Shown here one piece after another: positions 13,190 to 23,428 of a stretch of DNA of 64,000 nucleotides; the stretch's first letter is position 1, and each line of letters opens with the position of its first letter. The stretch covers positions 21,263-85,262 of the forward strand of contig JAUCBJ010008176.1 of assembly GCA_032718475.1 (NCBI GenBank), written 5' to 3'. The notes beneath the pieces were generated by a model. That model did no database searches. It was not told the origin of the DNA and saw only the letters and a list, made by a program, of their open reading frames with translations. A program made the translations under genes and the position numbers. The stretch is from Nemertoderma westbladi. Taxonomy: Eukaryota; Xenacoelomorpha; Nemertodermatida; Nemertodermatidae.

Positions 13190-16100
13190 CAGGCCAAGTT
13201 TGATTTCATATAAACTCACTATATTCCAATTCCAGTCCCTGCAGATTGATTTTAAATAAACTCACTGCATTCCAACTCCAGTCCTTCGAGGTTGATTTTA
13301 TTTATATAAACGCACTGTATTCAAACCACAGTCATTAGAGGTTGATTTTATTTATATAAACTCACTGTATTCCAACTCCAGTCCTTAGAGGTTGATTTTA
13401 TTTATATAAACTCACTGCATTCCAACCACAGTCCTTAGAGGTTGGTTTTATTTATATAAACTCACTGTATTCCAACTCCAGTCATTAGAGGTTGATTTTA
13501 TTTATATAAACTCTTTGTATTCCAACCACAGTCCTTAGAGGTTGATTTTATTTATATAAACTCACTGTATTCCAACCACAGTCCTTAGAGTTTGATTTTA
13601 TTTATATAAACTCACTGTATTCCAACTCCAGTCCTTAGAGGTTGATTTTATTTATATAAACTCACTATATTCCAACCACAGTCCTTAGAGGTTTATTTTA
13701 TTTATATAAACTCACTGTATTCCAACTCCAGACCTTAGAGGTTGATTTTATTTATATTAACTCACTTTATTCCAACTCCAGTCCTTAGAGATTGATTTTA
13801 TTTATATAAACTCACTGTATTCCAACCACAGTCCTTAGAGTTTTGATTTTATTTATATAAACTCACTGTATTCAAAGCACAGTGCTAAGAGGTTGATTTT
13901 ATTTATATAAACTCATTGTATTCCAACTCCAGTCCTTAGAGGTTGATTTTATTTATATAAACTCACTGTATTCCAACTCCAGTCCTTAGAGGTTGATTTT
14001 ATTTATATAAACTCACTGTATTCAAACCACAGTCATTAGAGGTTGATTTTATTTATATAAACTCACTGTATTCCAACTCCAGTCCTTAGATGTTGATTTT
14101 ATTTATATAAACTCACTGTATTCAAACCACAGTCATTAGAGGTTGATTTTATTTATATAAACTCACTGTATTCCAACTCCAGTCCTTAGATGTTGATTTT
14201 ATTTATATAAACTCACTGTATTCAAAGCACAGTGCTAAGAGGTTGATTTTATTTATATAAACTCATTGTATTCCAACTCCAGTCCTTAGAGGTTGATTTT
14301 ATTTATATAAACTCACTGTATTCCAACTCCAGTCCTTAGAGGTTGATTTTATTTATATAAACTCACTGTATTCAAACCACAGTCATTAGAGGTTGATTTT
14401 ATTTATATAAACTCACTGTATTCCAACTCCAGTCCTTAGATGTTGATTTTATTTATATAAACTCACTGTATTCCAACTCCAGTCCTTAGAGGTTGATTTT
14501 ATTTATATAAACTCACTGTATTCCAACTCCAGTCCTTAGAGGTTGATTTTATATATATAAACTCATTGTATTCCAACTCCAGTCCTTAGAGGTTGATTTT
14601 ATTTATATAAACTCACTGTATTCAAACTCCAGTCCTTAGAGGTTAATTTTATTTATATTAACTCACTTTATTCCAACTCCAGTCCTTAGAGGTTGATTTT
14701 ATTTATATAAACTCATTGTATTCCAACCACAGTCCTTAGAGGTTGGTTTTATTTATATAAACTCACTTTATTTCAACTCCAGTCCTTAGAGGTTGATTTT
14801 ATTTATATAAACTCACTATATTCCAACCACAGTCCTTAGAAGTTGATTTTATTTATACAAACTCACTGCATTCCAACTCCAGTCCTTAGGTTGATGTTAT
14901 TTATATAAACTCACTGTATTCAAACTCCAGTCCTTAGAGGTTGATTTTATTTATATTAACTCACTTTATTCCAACTCCAGTCCTTAGAGGTTGATTTTAT
15001 TTATATAAACTCATTGTATTCCAACCACAGTCCTTAGAGGTTGGTTTTATTTATATAAACTCACTTTATTTCAACTCCAGTCCTTAGAGGTTGATTTTAT
15101 TTATATAAACTCACTATATTCCAACTTCAGTCCTTAGAAGTTGATTTTATTTATACAAACTCACTGCATTCCAACTCCAGTCCTTAGAGGTTGGTTTTAT
15201 TTATATAAACTCACTTTATTTCAACTCCAGTCCTTAGAGGTTGATGTTATTTATATAAACTCATTGTATTCCAACCACAGTCCTTAGAGGTTGGTTTTAT
15301 TTATATAAACTCACTTTATTTCAACTCCAGTCCTTAGAGGTTGATGTTATTTATATAAACTCACTGTATTCCAACCACAGTCCTTAGAGGTTGATTTTAT
15401 TTATATAGACTCACTGTATTCCAACCCCAGTCCTTAGAGGTTGATTGTATTTATATAAACACACTGCATTCCAAATCCAGTCCTTAGAGGTTGATTTTAT
15501 TTATATAAACTCACTGTATTCAAACCACAGTTCTTGGAGGTTGATTTTATTTATATAAACTCACTTTATTCCAACTCCAGTCCTTAGAGGTTGATTTTAT
15601 TTATATATTTAAACTCACTGCATTCCAACTCCAGTCCTTAGAGGTTGATTTTATTTATATAAACTCACTACATTCCAACCACAGTCCTTAGAGGTTGATT
15701 TTATTTATATAAACTCACTTTATTCCAACTCCAGTCCTTAGAGGTTGATTGTATTTATATAAACTCACTGCATTCCAACTCCAGTCCATACAGTTTGATT
15801 TTATTTATATAAACTCACTTTATTCCAACTCCAGTCCTTAGAGGTTGATTTTATTTATATAAACTCACTGTATTCCAACCACAGTCCTTAGAGTTTGATT
15901 TTATTTATATAAACTCACTGTATTCCAAACACAGTCCTTAGAGGTTGATTTTATTTATATAAACTCACTGTATTCCAACTCCAGTCCTTAGAGGTTGATT
16001 TTATTTATATAAACTCACTGCATTCCAACCACAGTCCTTAGAGGTTGGTTTTCTTTATATAAACTCACTGTATTCCAACTCCAGTCATTAGAGGTTGATT

Positions 16101-17880
16101 TTATTTATATAATCTCACTGTATTCCAACCACAGTCCTTAGTGGTTGATTTTATTTATATAAACTCACTGTATTCCAACTCCAGTTCTTAGAGGCTGATT
16201 TTATTTATATAAACTCACTGCATTCCAACCACAGTCATTAGAGGTTGATTTTATTTATATAAACTCACTGTATTCAAACTCCAGTCCTTAGAGGTTGATT
16301 TTATTTATATAAACTCACTTTATTCCAACTCCAGTCCTTAGAGGTTGATATTATTTATATAAACTCACTGTATTCCAACCACCGCCTTAGAGGTTGATTT
16401 TATTTATATAAACTCACTGTATTCCAACCACAGTCCTTAGAGGTTGATTTTATATATATAAACTCACTGCATTCCAACTCGTCCTTAGAGGTTGATTTTA
16501 ATTATATAAACTCACTGTATTCAAACTCCAGTCCTTGAGGTTGATTTTATTTATATAAACTCACTGCATTCCAACCACAGTCCTTAGAGGTTGGTTTTCT
16601 TTATATAAACTCACTGTATTCCAACTCCAGTCATTAGAGGTTGATTTTATTTATATAAACTCACTGTATTCCAACCACAGTCCTTAGAGGTTGATTTTAT
16701 TTATATAAACTCACTGTATTCCAACTCCAGTTCTTAGAGGTTGATTTTATTTATATAACCTCACTGTATTCCAACCACAGTCCTTAGAGGTTGATTTTAT
16801 TTATATAAACTCACTGTATTCCAACTCCAATCCTTAGAGGTTGATTTTATTTATATAAACTCACTGTATTCCAACCACAGTCCTTAGAGGTTGATTTTAT
16901 TTATATAAACTCACTGTATTCCAACCACAGTCCTTAGAGGTTGATTTTATTTATATAAACTCACTGTATTCCAACTCCAGTCCTTCGAGGTTGATTTTAT
17001 TTATATAAACTCACTGCATTCCAACCACAGTCATTAGAGGTTGATTTTATTTATATAAACTCACTGTATTCCAACTCCAGTCCTTAGAGGTTGATTTTAT
17101 TTATATAAACTCACTGTATTCCAACTCCAGTCCTTAGAGGTTGATTTTATTTATATAAACTCACTGTATTCCAACTCCAGTCCTTCGAGGTTGATTTTAT
17201 TTTTATAAACTCACTGCATTCCAACCACAGTCATTAGAGGTTGATTTTATTTATATAAACTCATTGTATTCCAACTCCAGTCCTTAGAGGTTGATTTTAT
17301 TTATATAAACTCACTGCATTCCAACCACAGTCCTTAGAGGTTGATTTTATTTATATTAACTCACTGCATTCCAACCACAGTCATTAGAGGTTGATTTTAT
17401 TTATATAAACTCACTGTATTCCAACTTCAGTCCTTAGAGGTTGATTTTATTTATATAAACTCACTGCATTCCAACCACAGTCCTTAGAGGTTGATTTTAT
17501 TTATATAAACTCACTGCATTCCAACCACAGTCATTAGAGGTTGATTTTATTTATATAAACTCACTGTATTCCAACTCCAGTCCTTAGAGGTTGATTTTAT
17601 TTATATAAACTCACTGTATTCCAACTCCAGTCCTTAGAGGTTGATTTTATTTATATAAACTCACTGTATTCCAACCACCGCCTTAGAGGTTGATTTTATT
17701 TATATAAACTCACTGCATTCCAACCACAGTCATTAGAGGTTGATTTTATTTATATAAACTCACTGTATTCCAACTCCAGTCCTTAGAGGTTGATTTTATT
17801 TATATAAACTCACTGTATTCCAACCACAGTCCTTAGAGGTTGATTTTATTTATATAAACTCACTGTATTCCAACTCCAGT
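13190..17880. repeat. 50-bp array derived from the CREBRF bZIP exon end, about 93 copies
   Basis: The plus-strand unit is AACTCACTGTATTCCAACTC, then CAGTCCTTAGAGGTTGATTT, then TATTTATATA. Common variants replace CTCCAGTCC with CACAGTCC. The right-most unit runs directly into the bZIP exon. On the minus strand the exon end from codons NKIKLYGLELEY into the donor GTGAGT matches the consensus at 40 of 43 positions. One internal unit at about 15782-15802 even carries the exon's own variant CCATACAGTTTGATTTTA. Most units therefore contain TACAGTGAGT on the minus strand, a donor-like site. Units at the left edge (13190-13330) are the most diverged. Confidence 0.93.
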
Positions 17881-18181
17881 CCATACAGTTTGATTTTATT
17901 GCTCTCGTGTTGTGCCTTTTTCTTGAGCCGACAAGCCCGACTTGCTAGTCTGTTTTTCTCACGACGGACCGCGTCAGATTGTTTGGATCCCGCACCCTGT
18001 GGCTTTGGTTCAATTGCGTGGAGTTGGTCGTTGATTCGTTGTAGCTCATTTCCTAGTAACAGCAGTCTTCGGGGATTGGGCACAAAATCTTTGCTGGAAA
18101 TATTTGACACTTCGGAGAGATGACGTTGTCGAGAATATTTGCTTGAGGCCTCCGATAGGTGGCGCTGCCGAGATTGCTGAC
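17864..18181 (-). CDS. CREBRF: CREBRF/REPTOR coding exon 5: conserved linker and bZIP
   Basis: CREBRF (REPTOR in flies) is a nuclear bZIP factor for stress and nutrient responses. The exon begins after the acceptor TTATAATAG and ends at GAATACA before GTGAGT. It encodes residues about 648-752. First comes a doubled SRQRHLSE peptide (650-657, 663-670). Then comes DFVPNPRRLLLLGNELQRIN (678-697), which matches the family motif before the bZIP (human TPNPKKLLQIGNEL). Last is the basic region NRLASRACRLKKKAQHESNK with the N-x7-R signature (N723, R731), then IKLYGLELEY. Entry phase 1 joins the G left by exon 4 as Gly. Exit is phase 1. If the donor is skipped the frame stops after SEFI, so normal protein needs splicing to exons left of the window. 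The donor and exon end are repeated about 90 times downstream. Confidence 0.93.
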
Positions 18182-18753
18182 CTATTATAATATTGTTCCA
18201 AATATAATTTTATGTATTGAATCTCTAATTTAATATTTGTTAATTTTCATATTTATATATTTTATCATCAAAGGTGGGCTAAATGTAATTCGTAAAGGTA
18301 GTTCGGGCAGTGGTGTGGTGGTGCTTGGTGGCTACCATACCATACTACTACGGGATGCCAACTACACTAGTTACGAATTGCGGACCATTTTTTCCAATAT
18401 TACACGTAGAGTCAGCTGGACTTATTTTTGCAATAATGTCTTAAATTTGAAGGTTGTAAAACAAGGCATAACATTCCATTAGTTTGTTTTACACTTTATG
18501 TTAAAAATTAATAAAAATAACCATCACAAAAATATAAGTGGGTGGGGGACTCTTATAATTCATCCCACTCCAGGGGAAAATATACACCAATAACTAACAG
18601 CGGGCAATTCAAAACTGAAACAATACAAAACTGTCTATGTAATCCGAATTTTCCTTATTTGTTCTGCCGTATATTTTCAACAGTTTTGGTTAGAATTAAG
18701 TGCTACTGCACAATGTAACCTGCTCCTTTCCCTACAACAATAGAACAACTTAC
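18182..18753 (-). other. CREBRF: CREBRF intron 4 (572 bp)
   Basis: GT-AG intron with donor GTAAGT and acceptor ATAATAG. It contains a diverged copy of the dispersed element seen at 23.3 and 27.7 kb. A reading frame at 18237-18482 on the plus strand was not recognised and is probably chance. Confidence 0.8.
18541..18732 (+). mobile_element. dispersed repeat, diverged copy A
   Basis: It shares ATTCATCCC...CAGGGGAAA near its start and TGTAACCTGCTCCTTTCCCT at its end with the copies at 23250 and (inverted) 27780. It ends about 20 bp from the exon 4 donor. It looks like a non-autonomous element remnant; the family is unknown. Confidence 0.6.
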
Positions 18754-18930
18754 CTAAAATATCGAGGGACCCGAATGACTGACAAGCCGAGTAACAACTA
18801 CTAGATTCCGAATTATTGCGATTGCGTCTCTCTGTCTTTGTTCGCGTTTTATAAACTTTAATATCCCAAAGTTTAGCGACCACTGAAGGGTGCTTTGTGT
18901 CTGGAGTTTCCATGGATGACTCAACAGGGT
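18754..18930 (-). CDS. CREBRF: CREBRF/REPTOR coding exon 4
   Basis: A 177-nt exon between acceptor CTTACTATCCCAG and donor GTAAGT, phase 1 in and phase 1 out. It encodes residues about 588-647. The readable parts are DPVESSMETPDTKHPSVV, AKLWDIKVYKTRTKTERRNR and NNSESSSCYSACQSFGSLDI. The stretch is basic then serine-rich and sits between the acidic exon 3 and the bZIP exon, as expected for the regulatory linker of this family. The single G left over completes a Gly codon with exon 5, and its first AC completes an Asp codon with exon 3. That phase agreement on both sides is the main support. The Ser-rich SESSS run could be phosphorylated, which is inference only. Confidence 0.87.
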   Translation of the reverse strand, partial: TLLSHPWKLQTQSTLQWSLNFGILKFIKREQRQRDAIAIIRNLVVVTRLVSHSGPSIF

Positions 18931-19394
18931 CTGGGATAGTAAGAATATGTATATAAATATATAAGGCCAAGAGGCCAAAGAAAGAAAGTTAGAAACCATA
19001 CCCAAAATAGAAAAATAACTTTATTACGAAAGAAACAATTAATTAATCGTCTTTAGGTTCACATCTTCAGGCCATTATCACAACATTCCTTCTACGGGGT
19101 ATTCTGGTTGCCATCGTGATAGGGAATGCCGCCCTCATCACGGCTATGACAGGCTCTTCGTCAAGGGAGTAATAATTTATTGAATTCCAGGGTCCAGTTT
19201 AAAGCGTTTAGTTAACAATGAGAACTGATTTCAATTGTTATATTGAATTAATTAATTACAATAGTCGGTCGAAGCCGGAGGCAACCCAAACAAAAAGGCT
19301 ACTTCTATAAATTAATTATGAATAATATAGGTATATTTAATATTTATCTCAAATAAAAAATACATACAGCTATGATAACTGTGTGTATAATCTG

Positions 19395-20660
19395 TCCCAT
19401 GTTGTATCATAGCTGTACGTTTAGTCTGTCCCATGTTGTATCATAGCTGTATGTTTTGGGTCCCATGTTGTATCATAGCTGTATGTTTAGTCTGTCCCGT
19501 GTTGTATTATAGCTGTATGTTTAGGGTCCCATGTTGTATCATAGTTGTATGTTTAGTCTGTCCCATGTTGCATCATAGCTTTATGTTTAGGGTCCCATGT
19601 TGTATCATAGTTGTATGTTTAGTTAGGGTCCCATGTTGTATCATATCTGTATGTTTAGGGTCCCATGTTGTATCATAGTTGTATGTTTAGTCTGTCCCAT
19701 GTTGTATCATAGCTGTATGTTTAGGGTCCCATGTTGTATCATATCTGTATGTTTAGGGTCCCATGTTGTATCATAGTTGTATGTTTAGTCTGTCCCATGT
19801 TAGCTGTATGTTTAGTCTGTCCCATTTTGTATCATAGTTGTATGTTTAGTCTGTCCCATGTTGTATCATAGCTGTATGTTTAGGGTCCCATGTTGTATCA
19901 TAGCTGTATGTTTGTTTAGTCTGTCCCATGTTGTATCATAGTTGTATGTTTAGTCTGTCCCATGTTGTATCATAGCTGTATGTTTAGTCTGTCCCATTTT
20001 GTATCATAGTTGTATGTTTAGTCTGTCCTATGTTGTATCATAGCTGTATGTTTAGTCTGTCCCATGTTGTATCATAGTTGTATGTTTAGGGTCCCATGTT
20101 GTATCACAGCTCTATGTTTAGTCTGTCCCATGTTGTATCATAGCTGTATGTTTAGTCTGTCCCATTTTGTATCATAGTTGTATGTTTAGTCTGTCCTATG
20201 TTGTATCATAGCTGTATGTTTAGTCTGTCCCATGTTGTATCATAGTTGTATGTTTAGGGTCCTATGTTGTATCACAGCTCTATGTTTAGTCTGTCCCATG
20301 TTGTATCATAGCTGTATGTTTAGTCTGCCCCATGTTGTATCATAGCTGTATGTTTAGTCTGTCCCTTGTTGTATCATAGTTGTATGTTTAGGGTCCCATG
20401 TTGTATCATAGTTGTATGTTTAGTCTGTCCCATGTTAGCTGTATGTTTAGTCTGTCCTATTTTGTATCATAGTTGTATGTTTAGTCTGTCCTATGTTGTA
20501 TCATAGCTGTATGTTTAGTCCGACCCATGTTGTATCATAGCTGTCTGTTTAGGGTCCTATGTTGTATCATAGTTGTATGTTTAGTCTGTCCCATGTTATA
20601 TCATAGTTGTATGTTTAGTCTGTCCCATATTGTATCATAGCTGTATGTTTAGGGTCCTTT
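19395..20660. repeat. 32/34-bp tandem array in CREBRF intron 3
   Basis: The unit is CCCATGTTGTATCATAGCTG, then TATGTTTAGTCTGT (34 bp) or TATGTTTAGGGT (32 bp), about 38 copies. Some units are shortened (for example CCCATGTTAGCTG near 19795 and 20429). Both unit types alternate irregularly. No coding signal. Confidence 0.93.
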
Positions 20661-20664
20661 ATGT

Positions 20665-20856
20665 GGGGCAGGGCGGTGGGACATTGCGGTGGGACAGGGC
20701 GGTGGGACAGGGCGGTGGGGCAGGGCGGTGGGGCAGGGCGGTGGGGCAGGGCGGTGGGACAGGGCGGTGGGACAGGGCGGTGGGACAGGGCGATGGGGTA
20801 GGGCGGTGCGACAGGGCGGTAGGGCAGGGCGGTGGGGCAGGGCGGTGGGGCAGGGC
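20665..20856. repeat. 12-bp G-rich array (GGGCGGTGGGRC type)
   Basis: About 16 tandem copies of a 12-bp unit such as GGGCGGTGGGACA or GGGCGGTGGGGCA. Every unit carries two runs of three or more G on the plus strand, so the array fits the pattern for G-quadruplexes throughout. The CREBRF transcript is C-rich here. Proline-rich and glycine-rich frames across it are artefacts of composition. Confidence 0.93.
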
Positions 20857-20873
20857 AGGCGCAGAGAGGGGGA

Positions 20874-20891
20874 GGGGGGGGGGGGGGGGGG
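20874..20891. repeat. poly-G tract, 18 nt
   Basis: An uninterrupted run of 18 G directly beside the G-rich 12-bp array. Length is likely to vary between individuals and to be error-prone in sequencing. Confidence 0.95.
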
Positions 20892-21004
20892 AGGCAGCCC
20901 CCATACACCTGGCCTCGTACGCCTATATGGTTAGTAGTATGAATAATATAATTTAAAATGAAAGTAATTGACAGTAATGTATGTACGGCAGTATAATTGC
21001 TCAC

Positions 21005-21170
21005 CATCCCCTAAGATTTCCTCACTATCGTCGCTTATGTTATCATTATCTTCGGATAAATCGTCTATTGAGTCCATATAACTCGATGCGCTCGTGCTGT
21101 AATTACCGCTGTCATTGCGACAACGATATGGGTGTATGAGGGGAACTACAGTTGTCGGGGAAGTTAATGT
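21005..21170 (-). CDS. CREBRF: CREBRF/REPTOR coding exon 3, acidic
   Basis: A 166-nt exon between acceptor TTATTATTTTACAG and donor GTGAGC, phase 0 in and phase 1 out. It encodes residues about 533-588, starting TLTSPTTVVPLIHPYRCRND and ending with the acidic stretch SIDDLSEDNDNISDDSEEI, then LGD. Vertebrate CREBRF also has a long Asp/Glu-rich region upstream of the basic region, including a DDISD-like string, so position and composition fit. The exon was found from the splice sites and the acidic peptide, because it contains no long open frame of its own. The phases fit exons 2 and 4. Confidence 0.85.
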
Positions 21171-21769
21171 CTGTAAAATAATAAAGAACCAGGTTTCACT
21201 ACAACTTTAGTTAAGTACATAGTTCTGCAACGTTATTCACATTATTCAATATGCATATGATATGAAGTGTGGCCTTCGCGCAGCATGTGAGACTAATTTA
21301 TGACAAGTAACAACTCGAAAGGATTACATAAAATATGAGAAGATTCCATCTGATAAATTATTTTTCGCTCTCCATTTTCCCTCTAGACTTTGTAACAGCA
21401 GTGGAAGAACGTTTAATGTTTAGACCTTCAGCCCTCTGCCTCTAGCGTGAAGTCTGTTGAACTGATGGTGCCTAAAATCTGTCAAAAATTTCCACTTTTG
21501 GTCCTATTTATGTCTAGTCTACAAATTTTCAACTCAACAGATGTAATCACACATTATTGTCCCTACTACTACTACTACTACGACCACCCTAATACGTGTC
21601 TCCTTAAAGAATGAACCGATACTATGACTTAGATCCATAGACAGACATGGAGAGTAAATAGAACACGCTGTTCCTTTCCCACCACAGATTGATGGAATTA
21701 ATAAAATAATAACAAAAGAAGGATTAGTCTGAGAAATCAAATATAGTGATAATTAATTATAATTATAAT

Positions 21770-23060
21770 ATACACCCCCACTCGGGGTAAATTAAACATA
21801 AGAAACAGTAAGAGTTAAACAGTAAGTAACAGTAACCGGGAGTATACACTATGCAGAAATAATACACGTACGTAACGGGGACACAGTAATTGAAACAGTA
21901 AGTACAGTATACATACCGGGAATATATAACAATATAATTAATAAACCTACTGTAGTAAGTTGATGTAGGTTGTAGCTGTGAGAGTGAGTGTAGCAGTTAA
22001 TTTTGGTGTGTGTCAGTGTTTGGTTGTGTACCGTTTTTGATGGGTGACAGTAATTTGGATTATGTATGTAGTGTGTGAGTGGGGCGGTCTATGAGGCAAG
22101 CTGAGAGAGCGAGGGGACGTTGGGGCAGTCAAGGACGTGATATCGAAAGGCACAGGAGTTGTGGCAGTATTTGCATTGGCAGTCCGGTGTTAGTTCGTGG
22201 AATGGCTTGTTGTTAAGACACAATTTATGGTGAAAGCCGTGTGCTGTAGTTCTAGTAGTGATGTGACGGTTTTTCTGACCAGGAAGCTTCCAGGTATTGG
22301 AAGTGAAGGCAGGACCGAGAATGTATTGTTCTATGTTAAAGTTGTTAATGCGTTCGAGCCTGTGCTGTCTGTATTGGGATTGGATTTCGTTGTCGAATAT
22401 GTTAGGATGTTTTTCTATAATAGATTCTACTAGTGTTGGTTCATTTACAAGTTTTAGTGCCAATGTGGTGGATGTCGAAATATGTAGACCTAACAGACGT
22501 TTAATAAATGTAGCTTTGATTTTGTCAAGTTCCTTTAGGTGCTTTACTTTTAGAAATTTTGCGAAAACTGGGAGGGCATATTCTATAATGGGTGCTATTT
22601 TTACGTTGAATATTTTAAGGCCTGTTTCTACCGAAAGTAAGGGTAACATATTGAATGAACCGATGAGTTTGAAAGCTTTTTCCTTTTTAGACTTAATGTG
22701 GTTCGTAAAGCAGAGTGTTGGTTGTAGAATTACTCCTAAGTATTCATATTGATTTACTATTTTGATGTTTTCGTTTCCGTATGTGAATGTGTCTGTAAGA
22801 GCTAGTCTACCCGATCGTCTGAATTTTATTATTTTAGTTTTTGTTAAGTTAACTACCATGCCGTTTGAAGTGCACCAGTCATGTAAGATATTTAAACCAA
22901 GTTGGACATGTTCACGGTTGTTTGAGTACAGTACGAGATCGTCAGCATAGAATACAAACCTAAGTAAAGATATTGTTCGTCGTAAGAGGTATGCGAGATC
23001 GGCTATAAAAATAATAAATAATGTAGGTGATAGGCAGTCCCCTTGTAAAACCTTGTAATA
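21770..23060 (-). mobile_element. 5'-truncated non-LTR retrotransposon (LINE) fragment
   Basis: The minus strand encodes the C-terminal half of a reverse transcriptase. At about 23051-22990 it reads VLQGDCLSPTLFIIFIADLA. The catalytic motif FYADDLVLYS follows at about 22950, then NGMVVNLTKTKIIKF and YEYLGVIL. The frame stays open to a stop at about 22086. The C-terminus has a Cys/His cluster, CQCKYCHNSC...HVLDC, as seen downstream of the RT in several LINE clades. Upstream of VLQGD the similarity is lost, as in typical 5' truncation. Below 22086 lies probable 3' UTR, ending near ACCCCGAGTGGGGGTGTATA on the minus strand. That end recurs at 52285. The clade (CR1/Jockey-like) is uncertain. Confidence 0.88.
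22086..23051 (-). pseudogene. reverse transcriptase C-terminal fragment of the LINE
   Basis: About 320 codons are open from the VLQGD motif through YADD to the terminal SLSQLAS, with no frameshift seen. The endonuclease domain and the N-terminal half of the RT are missing, so it cannot move on its own. It lies in the sense direction inside a CREBRF intron. Confidence 0.85.
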
Positions 23061-23249
23061 TAGTGATAATAATGATGCATTCGTATAATAGACGCGGCAT
23101 CAATAAACAAGTTATCCAGTATCCCTCCAATAACTGGCGTATCTTTCCAAATTAATATTTAATATTGTTGCCAATTGCAATTCCACTTAATAATAAAGAT
23201 AATCTCACAATCACTATCCAATCCACTGCCACTCCCCGGCTCAGATAGG

Positions 23250-23422
23250 GGGGGAAACTGGACGCAATAAAATTCATCCCTCTACAGGGGAAATTGGACG
23301 CAAATAACAGAGGATTACTCTCAAAAATAAAACTGTAACCTGTTATATTGTGTTTACACTGTTTAGTTTATTGTTTTGGTTAAAATAACGTGCCACTGTA
23401 ACCTGCTCCTTTCCCTAAATTG
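23250..23422 (+). mobile_element. dispersed repeat, copy B
   Basis: Starts GGGGGGGAAACTGGACGCAA and ends CTGTAACCTGCTCCTTTCCC. A closely similar copy lies inverted at 27629-27780 and a diverged one at 18541-18732. The motif AAACTGGACGCAA appears at both ends of the 27.6-kb copy in opposite orientations, suggesting terminal inverted repeats of a DNA element. It abuts the 33-bp array. Confidence 0.65.
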
Positions 23423-23428
23423 AAAAGG

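Larger units (their letters stand above)
18931..21004 (-). other. CREBRF: CREBRF intron 3 (2,074 bp), mostly tandem repeats
   Basis: GT-AG intron with donor GTGAGC and acceptor CCCAG. It holds a 34-bp array, a 12-bp G-rich array and poly-G, plus about 450 bp of AT-rich unique sequence (18931-19390) with no recognised gene. Confidence 0.8.

Noticed and set aside
17850-17863. bZIP exon ending at the TAA after SEFI as the true C-terminus
   Set aside because: Family members continue well past this point, and GTGAGT right after GAATACA is a good donor; a truncated zipper would result. It remains possible as a minor isoform.
17890-18123. 77-codon plus-strand frame
   Set aside because: Antisense to the bZIP exon.
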